Positions 22,200 through 33,129 are shown, counted from the first letter of the stretch. The stretch is 64,000 nt of DNA from Dendrophyllia cribrosa (GCA_024195265.1 JAJLRJ010000010.1:21795284-21859283), one strand, 5' to 3'. Notes: generated by a model not told the origin, from the letters alone. Numbers and translations are program-made.

Positions 22200-22680
22200 C
22201 ATTTTTTACGCAACAGTAAAACCTTCGGAGGTTGAATTCTCTGGAACTATGAAAACAAAGTATACGACCAAGTAAAAAATGGTTTTAAAAACGTTTGTTA
22301 ACCGCTTTTTTTTTACTAAAATCTGATAGTAAAATCAATTTCAATCAATAGTAGAGGCTACCGTACAAAAAAAATTGTTAAAAATATCAATTTCATGAGC
22401 ATGCCTTTGATTAAGCAACAGTAAAACCTTCGGAGGTTGAATTCTCCGGAATTCTGAAAACAATAAACACGACCAAGTAAATATTAATTTAAAAAAACGT
22501 TTTTAACTTTTTTTTTGTCTACAAACATAGTTAAATCAGTTAGTCATCAGTAGAAGCTACAGTAATACACAAAAATTCTTAAAAAAAGTATCACCGTTCT
22601 CTTGCATGGTCATGCTTTGCATTTTAGAGCGGCTTTAAATTGCCTCTATTGGTTTAATTATTTCAAGAGGGTTAGTTACA
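22200..22680 (+). repeat. Block A fragments (two copies of the CTTCGGAGG motif)
   Basis: CAGTAAAACCTTCGGAGG occurs at about 22,212 and 22,420, each followed by GTTGAATTCTC and a GAAAAC stretch. The second copy runs on into the TTTAGAGCGGCTTTAAATTG segment (22,624-22,643) typical of block A before its tRNA. The tRNA itself is absent here. Confidence 0.7.
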
Positions 22681-23421
22681 GTGTTTATAGGGTTAAAACA
22701 GTTAAATTTTAGGCATTTTAACACTAACAGTAAAAGCATTCACTGTAACAGTAAATTTCATCCAGATAGAAACAAAAACGGCCCCAAAATTGTAGGAAAG
22801 TTGTTCGAAGGTCATTTGAACGTTTCCTATCATTTCCAAAGATTTCAGAGGAGAAATCCGAAAATGTTTCGAGTTTATACCAAGGACAAACAGTTCATTC
22901 ATGACGTCATCGATATATTCACATGTGAAAGATATATATTTTACCATGTAAAGTCTGTAAAGATACGATTTTTCTCGGTGAGAGAAATTCATGGGATATT
23001 ATTTATCATTAAAAAAACGATACAATGCTCAACCAAAATGACAGATTAATGTCATTCCTTCCTTGCTAAATTGACATGTATATGAACCACGAACTTTTCA
23101 CCACCAGTTTCCGTTATACAACAGTTTTAATACAACATGCGCAAATAGAGATCACCAAGTCCAACAACTACAGAGCTTGAAACAACTCTGATGTAAACAT
23201 AAGGAAAGAGGATAAGGGAACCAGTACAGTCAAAATGCATAAAATTAAACGAGACAAAATACAGGAAGGTCAGGTTCAACAGGACGACAGAAATAACTAT
23301 ACACCCCTCGAAATTAAGACCAAATGAAAAAGAAACTTCTGAAAGAGTTAAACAAATAACCAAAGAACCCCACCAGGGAGGCTAAATTGACGAAATGACT
23401 GTAAAATGGTTATCACAGACA
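22681..23421. other. No recognised feature
   Basis: Overlapping ORFs lie on both strands (22,681-23,049 and 22,702-22,992). Neither has a recognisable motif, and opposite-strand openness suggests chance or an old repeat. Confidence 0.4.
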
Positions 23422-23453
23422 CCTAACCCTAACCCTAACCCTAACCCCTCGTA
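23422..23453 (-). repeat. Interstitial telomeric repeats, about five TTAGGG units
   Basis: CCTAACCCTAACCCTAACCC and one further unit form a perfect array on the plus strand, i.e. TTAGGG on the minus strand. TTAGGG is the telomere repeat of cnidarians and most animals. It sits about 540 bp upstream of a Penelope-like RT fragment. Confidence 0.9.
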
Positions 23454-23582
23454 ACTTCAAGAATATTAAGGCCGACAATGAAACCTAGAGAGTACATAGT
23501 ACGTCCAAAATTGTCTCCTTGGCAGTCCGCACAATGGAATGATGACATCATATGACGTAATTATTAGGTAATTGGTTATAGG

Positions 23583-23611
23583 GCCGCCATCTTGGATCCG
23601 CCATCTTGGAT
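23583..23611 (+). promoter_or_regulatory. Duplicated CCGCCATCTTGGAT motif (YY1-like)
   Basis: Two direct copies of CCGCCATCTTGGAT lie almost back to back. The core CCGCCATNTTG matches the YY1/pleiohomeotic binding consensus. Whether anything binds is unknown. Similar cores occur in the MITEs at 28,052, 53,235, 56,993 and 59,432. Confidence 0.35.
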
Positions 23612-23931
23612 TTCTGAAATTTTTCAAAATCTCTTAGAAAATCATCCAAATTGACTCAAAATTAATCAAAAGCAACAAATAAACGCTAAATGACGTAAAA
23701 ATGTAAAAGGTATACCAATAAACATTGTTTTACTTTATTCAAAGGTAAAAATATGCAAATTACAAAACACATGGCTGTCAAAATATTGTTGCTATTGAAA
23801 CATCAAGTCGCGTGATCAATAAAATGTCATCAAAGTGTTGCCAGATAAATTTTCGGTAAAATAACAAAGTTTGATGGCGTTTGAATTCATATTAAGAAAT
23901 TTATGAATGTTGAAAGTTAGCGCGGACACTT

Positions 23932-23935
<4 letters not shown>

Positions 23936-23968
<33 letters not shown>

Positions 23969-23973
23969 CCCCC
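23936..23973. repeat. Poly-C tract (~37 bp, one T)
   Basis: Thirty C, a T at 23,966, then seven C. Such a tract can form a G-quadruplex on the minus strand, and its length in an assembly is unreliable. Confidence 0.95.
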
Positions 23974-23989
23974 TGGAAAAATAGGGTTA

Positions 23990-24850
23990 AGGACACAACA
24001 GACTTCATAAATTTCATCGAAAGGACAAAACCTTAAGAAGGCACCCTTTTAGTTTCTTTAGATGTCACCAGCCTGTACACAAATATCCCACAAAGGGAGG
24101 GGATTAACACAATATGCACAGTATTCGAGAATTTCTGTGGAGACAACCCTCCCAGACCGACCAACGCCTTTAGAGAAATATTAAGACTTATACTCCAAGA
24201 GAACTCATTCGAATTTAGCAGAACAAACTATCTCAAAACGTAAACTCACGGAACGCGATGGCCACAAAGATGGCTGTTGCTTTGCAAACTTCTTTATGTC
24301 GGCGGTTGAAACTGAAATAATTGGACTTAGCAAAACAAAACCACATGAGTGGAAAAGATACATTGACGACATATTCTCATTGTGGAATGTCGATAAAAAA
24401 GAACATTATATAAGAGTTCATTGTCCTAGTGAAACAGACTCCAGACCCCACTCTACAAATTTCACGGCTGAAATCTCAGGCAAAGAAATAAGGTAAAATA
24501 AACGTTCTGCATACAACTGTCTTCAAAGTCGAGAGATTTAACAAAGAACAATCCTCGATATCCGCACACACTTTAAACCGACAGAGACTTTCCCGTATAC
24601 CGAATTCTCTTCCTGTCACCCAACAGGGTAAAAAAAAAAAGGATTCGTAAAAGGTGAAGCACTAAGACTTCTAAGAGCTAACTCTTCAGCAAAATCTTTC
24701 ACCGAGAAAAACAACAAATTCAAATTACGTCTCAGAGCTTGAAAGAAGCTTGAAAGAGCTTGAAAGAGCTTGAAAGAATTATATCTTAAGTCAAATTTAG
24801 TGAAAGGAAGTCAGCCCTACAACAAAGATATTGAATTGTGTATGAACACT
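23990..24850 (+). pseudogene. Penelope-like element reverse transcriptase fragment
   Basis: Plus-strand pieces in shifting frames: LLVSLDVTSLYTNIPQREGI (about 24,045-24,105), a RLILQENSFEF segment, KRYIDDIFSLWNVD (24,353-24,394, the YxDD catalytic motif) and a GEALRLLRANSS-like stretch near 24,650. SLDVTSLYTNIP plus RYIDDIF..W is diagnostic of Penelope-like RTs. A stop follows YLKT at about 24,240, and an A-run at 24,631-24,640 shifts the frame. The N-terminal part of the RT is missing. I cannot see the GIY-YIG endonuclease, so whether this was an endonuclease-bearing or a telomere-associated type is undecided. Confidence 0.82.
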
Positions 24851-25208
24851 TGGAAAGTTCCCATATAGCGAATTACAAGTTACAATTTAGAGTACAGCAA
24901 AGTAAATAAAAGTAAGTTAATGAAAAAGTATAGGCCACAATATATTTCTCTGCTTTGGTTTTATACGCAACAAAGGAAACATATATAGCAGTCGTCTTTC
25001 CGGCCAAAATTGACGATAGAAGCACGCCATTCTAATCTTGATTTTCCTGTGTGGTCTTGAGATTTTTCATGTTTTCCATAAGCCATAAGATAATTTCTGG
25101 ACCAGTACTCCTTTAATCTGTAATAATTACTAGTAGGTAAATTAAAGCTAAAACTAAACTAAAAAATGCAAGAGATTGAGGCAAAAAAAAAAAAAAATGA
25201 AGCCGCCA
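24851..25208 (-). repeat. Block A downstream flank (copy 2)
   Basis: On the minus strand this follows the tRNA-Val at 25,209 and matches 39,838-40,200, 50,487-50,870 and 55,560-55,893. Landmarks are AATCTCAAGACCACACAGG (complement near 25,060) and CTGCTATATATGTTTCC. Confidence 0.75.
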
Positions 25209-25281
25209 TGTTTCCGGCCAGGCTTGAATTGGAGACCTTCCGCGTGTTAGGCGGACGTGATAACCACTACACTACGGAAAC
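25209..25281 (-). tRNA. tRNA-Val (AAC), T-arm mutated
   Basis: The acceptor and anticodon stems are intact and the anticodon AAC is present. The T-stem is TCCAA against CTGGC, so pairs 49-65 and 53-61 are lost. A 14-T run follows on the minus strand (A-run 25,184-25,197). It is likely a decaying copy. Confidence 0.8.
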
Positions 25282-25560
25282 TACGATACACTGTTGCAGC
25301 AAAACTACCCATGATATTTGACAACTGCTACTGAAGGAAACTGTAAAAGGTGCCTTTCAGACATTAATTTTATTATTCACTTAATACAGATTCAACCCTT
25401 GCCTATAAGCTTCAGTTTACTCTATTACAACGATTAAACTGGTAGAGGAAATATAAAGCCGCTCTAAAATGAAGGCATGACCATGCAAGAGAACGGCGAC
25501 ATTTTAAACAATTTTTGTGTATTACTGTAGCTGCTACTGATGAAATTGATTTTATTATAT
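25282..25560 (-). repeat. Block A copy 2, proximal part
   Basis: An inverted match to 16,560-16,835 and 55,967-56,260. It ends where the foldback at 25,570-27,552 begins; the distal part of the same block resumes at about 27,553. Confidence 0.65.
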
Positions 25561-25916
25561 TTGTAGACAAGAAACAGTTAAAGTGTATGTGACAGTTTTT
25601 TTTTTTATTTGCTTCATCGGATCTACATGATGTTCTGATAAGAAAATCGAAAAACAAAATTGCCGTCTAAAAACGTGAAATTTCACTTCCGGTGGGTTAC
25701 AAAACCGCGCAAGAAGCCTGAAGAAGGAAGACTGGGGATAGTCGGGCTGTGACGTCAATACAAGAACGCCAGTTTCCCGACTGCGATCAGTTGCCGAGTT
25801 TGTTTTCAGTGTTTTGGGTTGTGTCTTCCAAAATAATCCCTTCCACAAAATCCCTGCTTTCAAGCTTGGAAGTATCCATGGCAACCTTGTTAGCCTCTTG
25901 CCTTTTCACAGATTGT

Positions 25917-26099
25917 GTTCCAGAAAATATCCATACCCCTCCCATGAAAGGTATTTTAGTTTGGACCCTACCCCCACCCCTCTGGATATTCCAGTTTTGC
26001 TCCATACTTTTCTTTTTAAAACTTTGGCTTTCAGATGCCCCTCGCCCTCAGAATTTCCAATTTCTTTCCATGGGGGAAGTACTGGATATTTTCTGGAAC
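25917..26099. mobile_element. 183-bp MITE with GTTCCAGAAAATATCCA ends
   Basis: The left terminus GTTCCAGAAAATATCCA pairs with TGGATATTTTCTGGAAC at the right. The inner arm regions are diverged. The interior is C-rich on the plus strand. It is nested in the larger foldback. Confidence 0.8.
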
Positions 26100-26149
26100 C
26101 ACACATTGACTGTCAATATTTCGCTTGCAGGTTCTTGAGCTTGGGTGTT

Positions 26150-27300
26150 TAAATCATCATTAAAAAGTCTTGGCTTTATTTTCTTAATAATATTAAACCA
26201 AGAGTACTTAGACATAAACCAACATATGTATAAACTCTGAATGACACAGTTGTTGAAATGAATAGAACAATTAATGTAGAACTGAGCTTTTGACGAATCT
26301 TAAACAGAGTACACTGTGTTACCAATATTATATTTTTGCTTTGTTTGAAGGCCATCTTGGCCTCATTACCAAATAGGGGCATTCAGGTGGTTCCCCTAAC
26401 ACACATACACCCATGGCCCACCTAATACAGTTTGTGTAACAGAAACTGAGCTGAAGTGATGTTACGTGGGACTCTCAGCATTCTTTTTTAGCCTGATGCT
26501 GGCATTCAAATAGTGAGAATCATGTGAAGGAAAAATTGAGAGGAGAGAAAAAGGCAAGGGAACTGAGGAAAGAGTATCGTTTTCTCCCCACTATATCCAA
26601 ATGTGTAAAAAGGTTTAGTGCCTAGTATTTTGTCAGCTTTTCATGATTAAATATAATGGATCTATCACCTTGGTGAAGGAATACAATATAACTACAAAGG
26701 CAGAGGCCAGGCTCGTTTCATAAGACCACCAGGGGGAGGGGGCTGCTCCAAGTAGGGCAGACTGTTTTAAATTTTATAAACCAAGAGACCATCTCAGGGA
26801 TTACAATACAGGAATTGACCGATGCATAACAACAAATAAAGTCCTCTGATGCCCTAATTTAACCATACAAAGTTTAGGCTTCATTTTGGTCTTTGACCAC
26901 ATTAGTATATCTTTCATATAAAAATAAATAAATTGCAATGTATACACTTTGTTAACAAATCCAAGCAAAAAATTAAGTGAACCATCGTTACTTTTATTTC
27001 AACTTCAGTAATAAAAGAGTGGGATCAAAGGATCACAAAACAGTCCACCACTGGTGGCTGAAGGAATGTTTATATCAAGATTATATTTTAATATAAAATG
27101 CAGCGAAGTACACAATTATTATTTAATACAGGAATGAACAGAAATATTTGTGAAACCAAAAACAAAAAATAGACATAAAATAACAGCTACATGTAATGCA
27201 CTGTGCAGGAACTCAAGAAGAGTGACAAAATTGATAACGAAATGTGGATTTTGGTGGCAATAAAAAATTCGGTAACTTTGTCTTTGAAATTAAACGCACA
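26150..27300. other. No gene seen inside the foldback
   Basis: AT-rich interior with no recognisable domain on either strand. A GT-rich (GTT)n microsatellite lies outside it at about 27,630. Confidence 0.45.
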
Positions 27301-27552
27301 GTTAGTGAACTAATTCAGCGATCCAGCTGCTTGTTGCTCGTCGTGGACAGATGATGAATTATTCGATTCCACTTCTGAGAGTTCCGAATGGCTCCCGAAA
27401 TCCGCTTCTATTCTTTAACTACATGTTGACGTGTTTTTTTATATAATTTTGACGGTCATGTACAGCATGGACACGTACAACATGAAAGACAAAAAGCAAA
27501 ACAAACTAGGCAACTGAGCGATGTCGGGAAACTGGCGTTCTTGTATTGACGT

Positions 27553-27950
27553 AATTTATGCCTTTTTATTATTTCAGACACAATTACAGTATAGTACTTC
27601 CCCACTAAAAATAAAACTGAAAAATAAATTGTTGTTGTTGTTGTTGTAAAACAATAAAATTTGGCGGTAGGAAAAAAAATGTGTAACTGATAAAATAAGT
27701 TATGCGAAGATGTCTGTCGCAGCGTAATCGGAAAACTCTCAATGCTCAGAATGCTTGTTTCAGACGGTAAAAAAATGTTCGTTGATTATTAAATAGTATT
27801 AGCCGTTTACTTTAATGAAATTGTATGGGTCCAAGACGGAGAAAACTTACGCAGTGTAAGTATTCAAAATAACTGCTGGTTATAACTGCAAGTTTGTTAA
27901 AACCTTCCATTCAGTCGAGTTTATTATTTACAACTCGAACTAAACTGATG
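27553..27950 (-). repeat. Block A copy 2, distal part
   Basis: Matches 57,340-57,700 in the same orientation, including AATGTGTAACTGATAAAAT, GTCTGTCGCAGCGTAATCGG and the TGTATGGGTCCAAGAC segment. It ends at the SINE. Confidence 0.7.
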
Positions 27951-28050
27951 TTAAGGTTGTCAGAGCATTGCACCGCTATCGCAAGGTCATGGGTTCGAAT
28001 CCCCTTCAACCCTGAATTTATTTCAGGTTGCTTTTTCAACTGCTTAAGTT
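27951..28050 (+). repeat. tRNA-derived SINE (copy 2, best preserved)
   Basis: GGTTGTCAGAGCATTGCACC is followed by a canonical B box GGTTCGAATCC at 27,991-28,001, then CAACCCTGAATTTATTTCAGG (a small stem) and the tail TTTTTCAACTGCTTAAGTT. Tails of this form are familiar from coral SINEs (from memory). Other copies are at 15,373-15,436 and 57,703-57,750. Confidence 0.65.
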
Positions 28051-28051
28051 A

Positions 28052-28617
28052 ATTCTTGGTTTTCACATGACGTCATAAAAATTAAAAAAATCTAAAGTAT
28101 ACATCCTGCAAAGTTGTTTCTAACATGGTATGTGGATACAAGTGTTACAATCTTCCACAAAAAGTTTCAGGTTTTAACGATGTTTTGCTTCCGATTTACA
28201 AAGGTTTTAAATGTGTTACGCAATTCGTCACGCTATTTCAGATAAGCCGTGAAAATAAACAAAATTGAATCAGCTGAAAGTTATTGTTTGCATTATAAGT
28301 GCTAATAAGCCGAGTTAATGGAGCTTATAGCAAATACAATATTTTTTTATTTGATTATTGGTGTAATTAAAACTTTGAATTTTTGGCCGCCATCTTTGTG
28401 CCCCTGTATGGGGCACAAAGATGGCCGCTCCATACATTTCTTAATAAAAAATTTTAATACTTGTTCGCCTATAACTCTTGAACGAAATGCTTTTGCGCTT
28501 CAAAATTTGGCCAAGATGTGTAGTTTTAAACTCTTTACAATTCCATAAACATTTTAGATTCGAAAACTATTGTTTAATGCTTCTGAATTTGATATGACGT
28601 AAGTGAAAACCAAGAAT
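28052..28617. mobile_element. 566-bp MITE with CRE-containing ends
   Basis: ATTCTTGGTTTTCACATGACG is inverted at the right as ATGACGTAAGTGAAAACCAA. A perfect inner palindrome (GGCCGCCATCTTTGTGCCCC and its complement) lies at 28,385-28,428. The ends contain TGACGTCA/TGACGTAA. It belongs to the same broad family as the TA-type MITEs at 53,235 and 59,432. Confidence 0.75.
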
Positions 28618-28619
28618 AG

Positions 28620-28800
28620 CACACTGCGAAAACAAACAAAAAAACACATAAACTTGGGAGAAGATGACTGTCATGTAATAAACAATTTTTTCAGCATACG
28701 GCTAGTCAGTCTTTCTAGTCTGTTTCTAATTTTTATCGCCTTAAGGCTCGAAAAAATAAAAAAAAAGAGTAGTAAAATACCCACCCGTATTACACAACTT
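28620..28800 (+). repeat. Block B copy 1, start
   Basis: Matches 47,600-47,728 and 60,230-60,405: ATAAACAATTT, GGCTCGAAAAAATAAAAAA, then ACTCGTAAAATACCCACCC-like sequence. The copy is then interrupted by the half-palindrome at 28,801. Confidence 0.7.
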
Positions 28801-29664
28801 TTTAGCGGAGCAATCGCCGGGCCGAAGGCCCGGCTGCGCAGCCCCATACTCATAGAATCCATGCCCGTCATTTTTCATGGTCATGGCTAGCGGAATGTTT
28901 CGCGGCGCGTTGTTTGCCCGCCGTGTGCGGTACGCGCCGTACGTGCCGTACGCGTTGGGCTAGCTCGCGGGCGCGTATGACTTCGCAAAACATGTGCGCA
29001 TGACGTCATCAACATCCGGGATCTTTGAGGCTTTGTTTTTCGTGCGGCTACACAGCCGTCAGCTCGGTAAACATGTTTTAAAAAGTTTGGATCTTTCGCT
29101 GGTCAGTGTTCAGCGGAGAAGTAAAGTCGTTATTTCCCTGCATTTTTTTCCCGGTTTGCTACTCAAGACGGGGATACTAATTAAGGTATACTCAGAAGCC
29201 GCTTTAGTAGAAAAAGAAGAGCTTTCTGGGATAAAATCTTGCTTCGAGGAACTTCATGTTTTTCAATGTCGGGAGATATGTTTGTTTTTATTACGGATTT
29301 CAGAACCAAAGGAGCGTAGATTTAGAGAATTTAAAACAAGCAAGCGAGGGACTCAAAGGTAAACTGAACAGATTACATTTTCCGATGGGAATTTATGTTG
29401 ATATCAATCTGTAATTGACTTTTTCTTTGTGTTCTTGTGTAGTTTTGGAGAATTGTTTTAATTAAAACGAGCTTAACTTCAGTTGTATCGATTTCTTGAA
29501 TTCCATCGAAGGCAGCTTGATGCGCTATATTAAAATGGTACGCGTTTTGCTTTTAAACAAAAACTAATGGAGATTTGAATCAAATTTGTCGAAAGAAGAT
29601 TGTGTTGTCCATTTTTATGTGTTTGTTCATTCATTACATAGATTGAAAAGCGATTTTATGGAAA

Positions 29665-29937
29665 CATAGTTAATAGAATAAACTGGTTATGAAACTCAGT
29701 CAGTCCTTTGTTATATGTTTTTGTTTTCCATTCCTTTTGTTCGTTTGCCTTGACCCTGCACAAAACACAAAAGGTATTGAAATGCATATGAGCAACTGAC
29801 CAGTAGAAACATTTGGGCTCACACGTTAAACAAAACAATGTGCAGGGTCACGGTTCGTTCAACATAAAACAAAGCAGCTTTGTACACTCTTTTTGAAATT
29901 TATTGAGCTTCATAACCAGTTTGTTCTATTAACTATG
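29665..29937. mobile_element. 273-bp MITE with 7-bp TSD
   Basis: The ends CATAGTTAATAGAATAAACT and TTTGTTCTATTAACTATG are inverted copies, with inner inverted GACCCTGCACAAAAC. ATGGAAA flanks both sides (29,658-29,664 and 29,938-29,944). The uninterrupted relative at about 12,970 confirms the insertion point. CA...TG ends and a 7-8-bp duplication are compatible with hAT, but this is not proven. Confidence 0.8.
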
Positions 29938-30198
29938 ATGGAAACAAAACAAGACTTAGATTTCACTCGCGTCGCCTTATGCAAATATTTCTGTGTATTT
30001 TTGCAATTTTGATTTCCAAATCAGTTTCTCGAGCAATTTTTGGCAAACAACAACTGTATTTTATTCGGAAAGTAGTCGTACTTTTGTACGGACTAAATGT
30101 ACTGTGCAGACTGTCGGATATTTGAGAATTGCTAAAACTGAAAAATAGCCCGGTCGTCAATTTTAATTCTTGTGCTTCCGACCTTTCACCTTAGTTAA

Positions 30199-31247
30199 AG
30201 GCCCATCGTCACTTACCGTGACTCATTGCGGGCGTTCTAGAATTTCTGGGGCCCAGAAAATCCATTTTGAGGCGAGAAAGTTTGATTCCTAAAATAGTCC
30301 GTTTACATCGGGGAATCTGTATCGTCGATTAACTTCAAGATGATTTCGTTTCAATATTTAGTTCATATTCCAGGCATTGCATCTTGTTTTTGTATGTTTT
30401 CTTTTATTTTCCATTGTTACTGATACATTTTCTAAGCAACGCCGCCGAAGGCTCGAGGCGGCTGTCAAGAAACGAGATCCAAGGTTTGTCTCAGAAATTC
30501 GGTCGTCCATGGTAAAGAAATAGGTATATTAGATTGCCTACTAGTTAAGATTTATCTTCGAATCTTTTCTTTGTAATTTTTTCCACATACAGATACTGTT
30601 AGTTGACTACCGTTGATGCATGACCGGTCGACCGTAACTGTAAACAACAAAAAAGCTCAAAACTTCCCCGGCTCGCCGGCGGAGTCGTTTTTGCCAGCAT
30701 CTATGTGAAATATTCCATGGAAGTTGAAGGAGGTTTTCTCCGTCCCTAGCCGTTGAATTTTTTTTATGCAAACTTCTGAAGCCGAGAAAACGTCCTCCGC
30801 CAGCGAAGCTCATTAATTATGCCCGATGCAAATAACAACCCACAAAATACAAACACTTCTCGGCTCGCTGGAAGTTTCGTTTTAAGGGGCATCGACCTTA
30901 AACTTTCGGTAAAAATAGCAAGAGGTTTTCCGCGTCCCTCGACGTGAAAATGTTTTCGATGCGAACTTTCGAAGCGGAGGAAACTACCTCGGCGACTGGA
31001 GCTACACAAAGGCGGGTTGAGCGGCCCCAGACAAAATGGGAGACATGTTATACGGACTTTTAATATCTAACAGGACCGCTTCTTTGGACTAATAAATTTT
31101 AAAATCAATGTCGAACGAAATTTCAAACTCAGTGTTCATTTCTTCCTGGAGATGAGAGGCCAAAATTTCACTTCGCGAGAGATCGCATTTATCCGGGTCC
31201 AAATCAAAATAAACAATGCGCGGTGCATCACGCGTGCAGATGGGCCT
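30199..31247. mobile_element. TTAA-flanked element, 1,049 bp (family of 58,150)
   Basis: The inverted ends are AGGCCCATCG and CAGATGGGCCT, with TTAA on both sides (30,195-30,198 and 31,248-31,251). A 15-bp direct repeat TTTCACCTTAGTTAA lies at 30,184-30,198 and again at 31,253-31,267. The interior matches 58,200-60,000, with CTCGCCGGCGGAGTCGTTTT and related segments. No transposase frame is seen. Confidence 0.8.
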
Positions 31248-31690
31248 TTAAGTTTCACCTTAGTTAAGCATGTTCAAAGTGCTACGCTCTTAAGCTCAGC
31301 CTATCTATATATAGTACTGGGTAATCTCTATATCTCATCTGGGTCAAATCGATTAGCGGTGACAGGTCGTGACAGCTCAAACTTTGTTACCATAGAGTGG
31401 GTTGAATAATATATTTACATTATTATGGGCAGGACCTTGCTTTAAGCTTGCTTTATAATCTTAATTGGAAATAAAAAATCGCCAAAAAATGGAGGTTGTA
31501 TTGAAATTTACAGCTAAAAATATATTAATTCCAATGTACTTTTTCCTTTGTTATGTTTAATTCAATGTATAGTTAGCTCTGTTTTTCTCTTTTTTTCCCC
31601 CTTATTGTTGTTGTATTGTAATTGAATAAGTGTGAATAATAAACTTGAACTTGAGAAATATTAATTAAAGAGACAAAATAACGGCTAAAA

Positions 31691-32938
31691 AGTCCAAATT
31701 CCACAAGAATGGCCTGTCAAAGAATCAAATTTGATGAACTGTAATCCACTTACATCCTTGTAATCCTGCACTTTATCTACAAACTACTGCTTCTGTTTTG
31801 CTCTATAGAATCTTTTTATCCAATCGTAGCTTTATATTTCGTAAAAAGTCCAAATTCCACAAGAATGGCCTGTCAAAGAATGAAATTTGATGAACTGTAA
31901 TCCACTTACATCCTTGCAATCCTGCACTTTATCTCCAAACTACTGCTTCTGTTTTGCTCTATAGAATCTTTTTATCCAATCGTAGCTTTATATTTCGCAA
32001 AAAGGCCAAATTCCACAAGAATGGCCTGTCAAAGAATCAAATTTGATGAACTGTAATCCACTTACATCCTTGTAATCCTGCACTTTATCTACAAACTACT
32101 GCTTCTGTTTTGCTCTATAGAATCTTTTTATCCAATCGTAGCTTTATATTTCGTAAAAAGTCCAAATTCCACAAGAATGGCCTGTCAAAGAATGAAATTT
32201 GATGAACTGTAATCCACTTACATCCTTGCAATCCTGCACTTTATCTCCAAACTACTGCTTCTGTTTTGCTCTATAGAATCTTTTTATCCAATCGTAGCTT
32301 TATATTTCGCAAAAAGTCCAAATTCCACAAGAATGGCCTGTCAAAGAATCAAATTTGATGAACTGTAATCCACTTACATCCTTGTAATCCTGCACTTTAT
32401 CTACAAACTACTGCTTCTGTTTTGCTCTATAGAATCTTTTTATCCAATCGTAGCTTTATATTTCGTAAAAAGTCCAAATTCCACAAGAATGGCCTGTCAA
32501 AGAATGAAATTTGATGAACTGTAATCCACTTACATCCTTGCAATCCTGCACTTTATCTCCAAACTACTGCTTCTGTTTTGCTCTATAGAATCTTTTTATC
32601 CAATCGTAGCTTTATATTTCGTAAAAAGTCCAAATTCCACAAGAATGGCCTGTCAAAGAATCAAATTTGATGAACTGTAATCCACTTACATCTTTGCAAT
32701 CCTGCACTTTATCTACAAACTACTGCTTCTGTTTTGCTCAATAGAATCTTTTTATCCAATCGTAGCTTTATATTTCGTAAAAAGTCCAAATTCCACAAGA
32801 ATGGCCTGTCAAAGAATGAAATTTGATGAACTGTAATCCACTTACATCCTTGCAATCCTGCACTTTATCTACAAACTACTGCTTCTGTTTTGCTCTATAA
32901 AAACTTTTTATCCAATCGTAGCTTTATATATTTCGTAG
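31691..32938 (+). repeat. 156-bp tandem array, eight units, two-unit higher-order pattern
   Basis: Units begin at 31,691, 31,847, 32,003, 32,159, 32,315, 32,471, 32,627 and 32,783, exactly 156 bp apart. Odd units carry AATCAAATTTG, CTTGTAATC and ATCTACAAAC; even units carry AATGAAATTTG, CTTGCAATC and ATCTCCAAAC. Units 7 and 8 depart slightly. Single copies lie in block B elsewhere (47,920, 60,630 and 62,360). Confidence 0.95.
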
Positions 32939-33056
32939 AGTTTGGCGATATAACAAGTAAATTCAGCAAGGAAAATTTCGTTATTTCGGCGGGACAGTAT
33001 CCCTTTAAGAACAGCTAATTCTAAGGGGTGTAATTGTGCTTACAACACTCGTGGTT
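32939..33056 (+). repeat. Block B copy 1, tRNA 5' flank
   Basis: TTTGGCGATATAACAAG, TTATTTCGGCGGGACAGTAT and GTGCTTACAACACTCGTGG directly precede the tRNA. They are shared by the copies at 48,070-48,188, 60,785-60,903 and 62,520-62,619. Confidence 0.85.
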
Positions 33057-33129
33057 GTTTCCGTAGTGTAGCGGTTATCACGTCCGCCTCACATGCGGAA
33101 GGTCGCCAGTTCAAGCCTGGCCGGGAACA
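33057..33129 (+). tRNA. tRNA-Val (anticodon CAC)
   Basis: All stems pair; position 4-69 is a U-G wobble (3' strand CGGGAAC). The anticodon CAC is at 33,090-33,092. The T-arm GCCAG/CTGGC is intact. A seven-T terminator follows at 33,132. It lies in block B context. Confidence 0.9.

Larger units (their letters stand above)
25570..27552. mobile_element. Foldback element interrupting block A (partial arms)
   Basis: ACGTCAATACAAGAACGCCAG at the left (about 25,753) is inverted at 27,527-27,549. Its relative at 57,750-58,020 has complete arms beginning AAACCGCGCAAGAAGAAAG. Here the outer right arm is lost. The 1.7-kb interior has no recognisable protein, apart from a minus-strand C-terminus-like Ser/Glu-rich stretch near 27,310-27,400. 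Confidence 0.5.
28801..31311. mobile_element. Half copy of the 2.6-kb palindromic element inserted in block B
   Basis: It runs from TTTAGCGGAGCAATCGCC to CTCAGCCTATCTATATATA and matches the right arm 12,110-13,352. The uninterrupted block B sequence at about 47,728 and 60,405 (ACAACTTTTTTCTGAATAATC) lacks it, so it is an insertion. It has itself taken two further insertions (29,665-29,937 and 30,199-31,247). Confidence 0.7.

Noticed and set aside
31691..32938. CRISPR-like array
   Set aside because: Adjacent 156-bp units have no unique spacers and the genome is eukaryotic.
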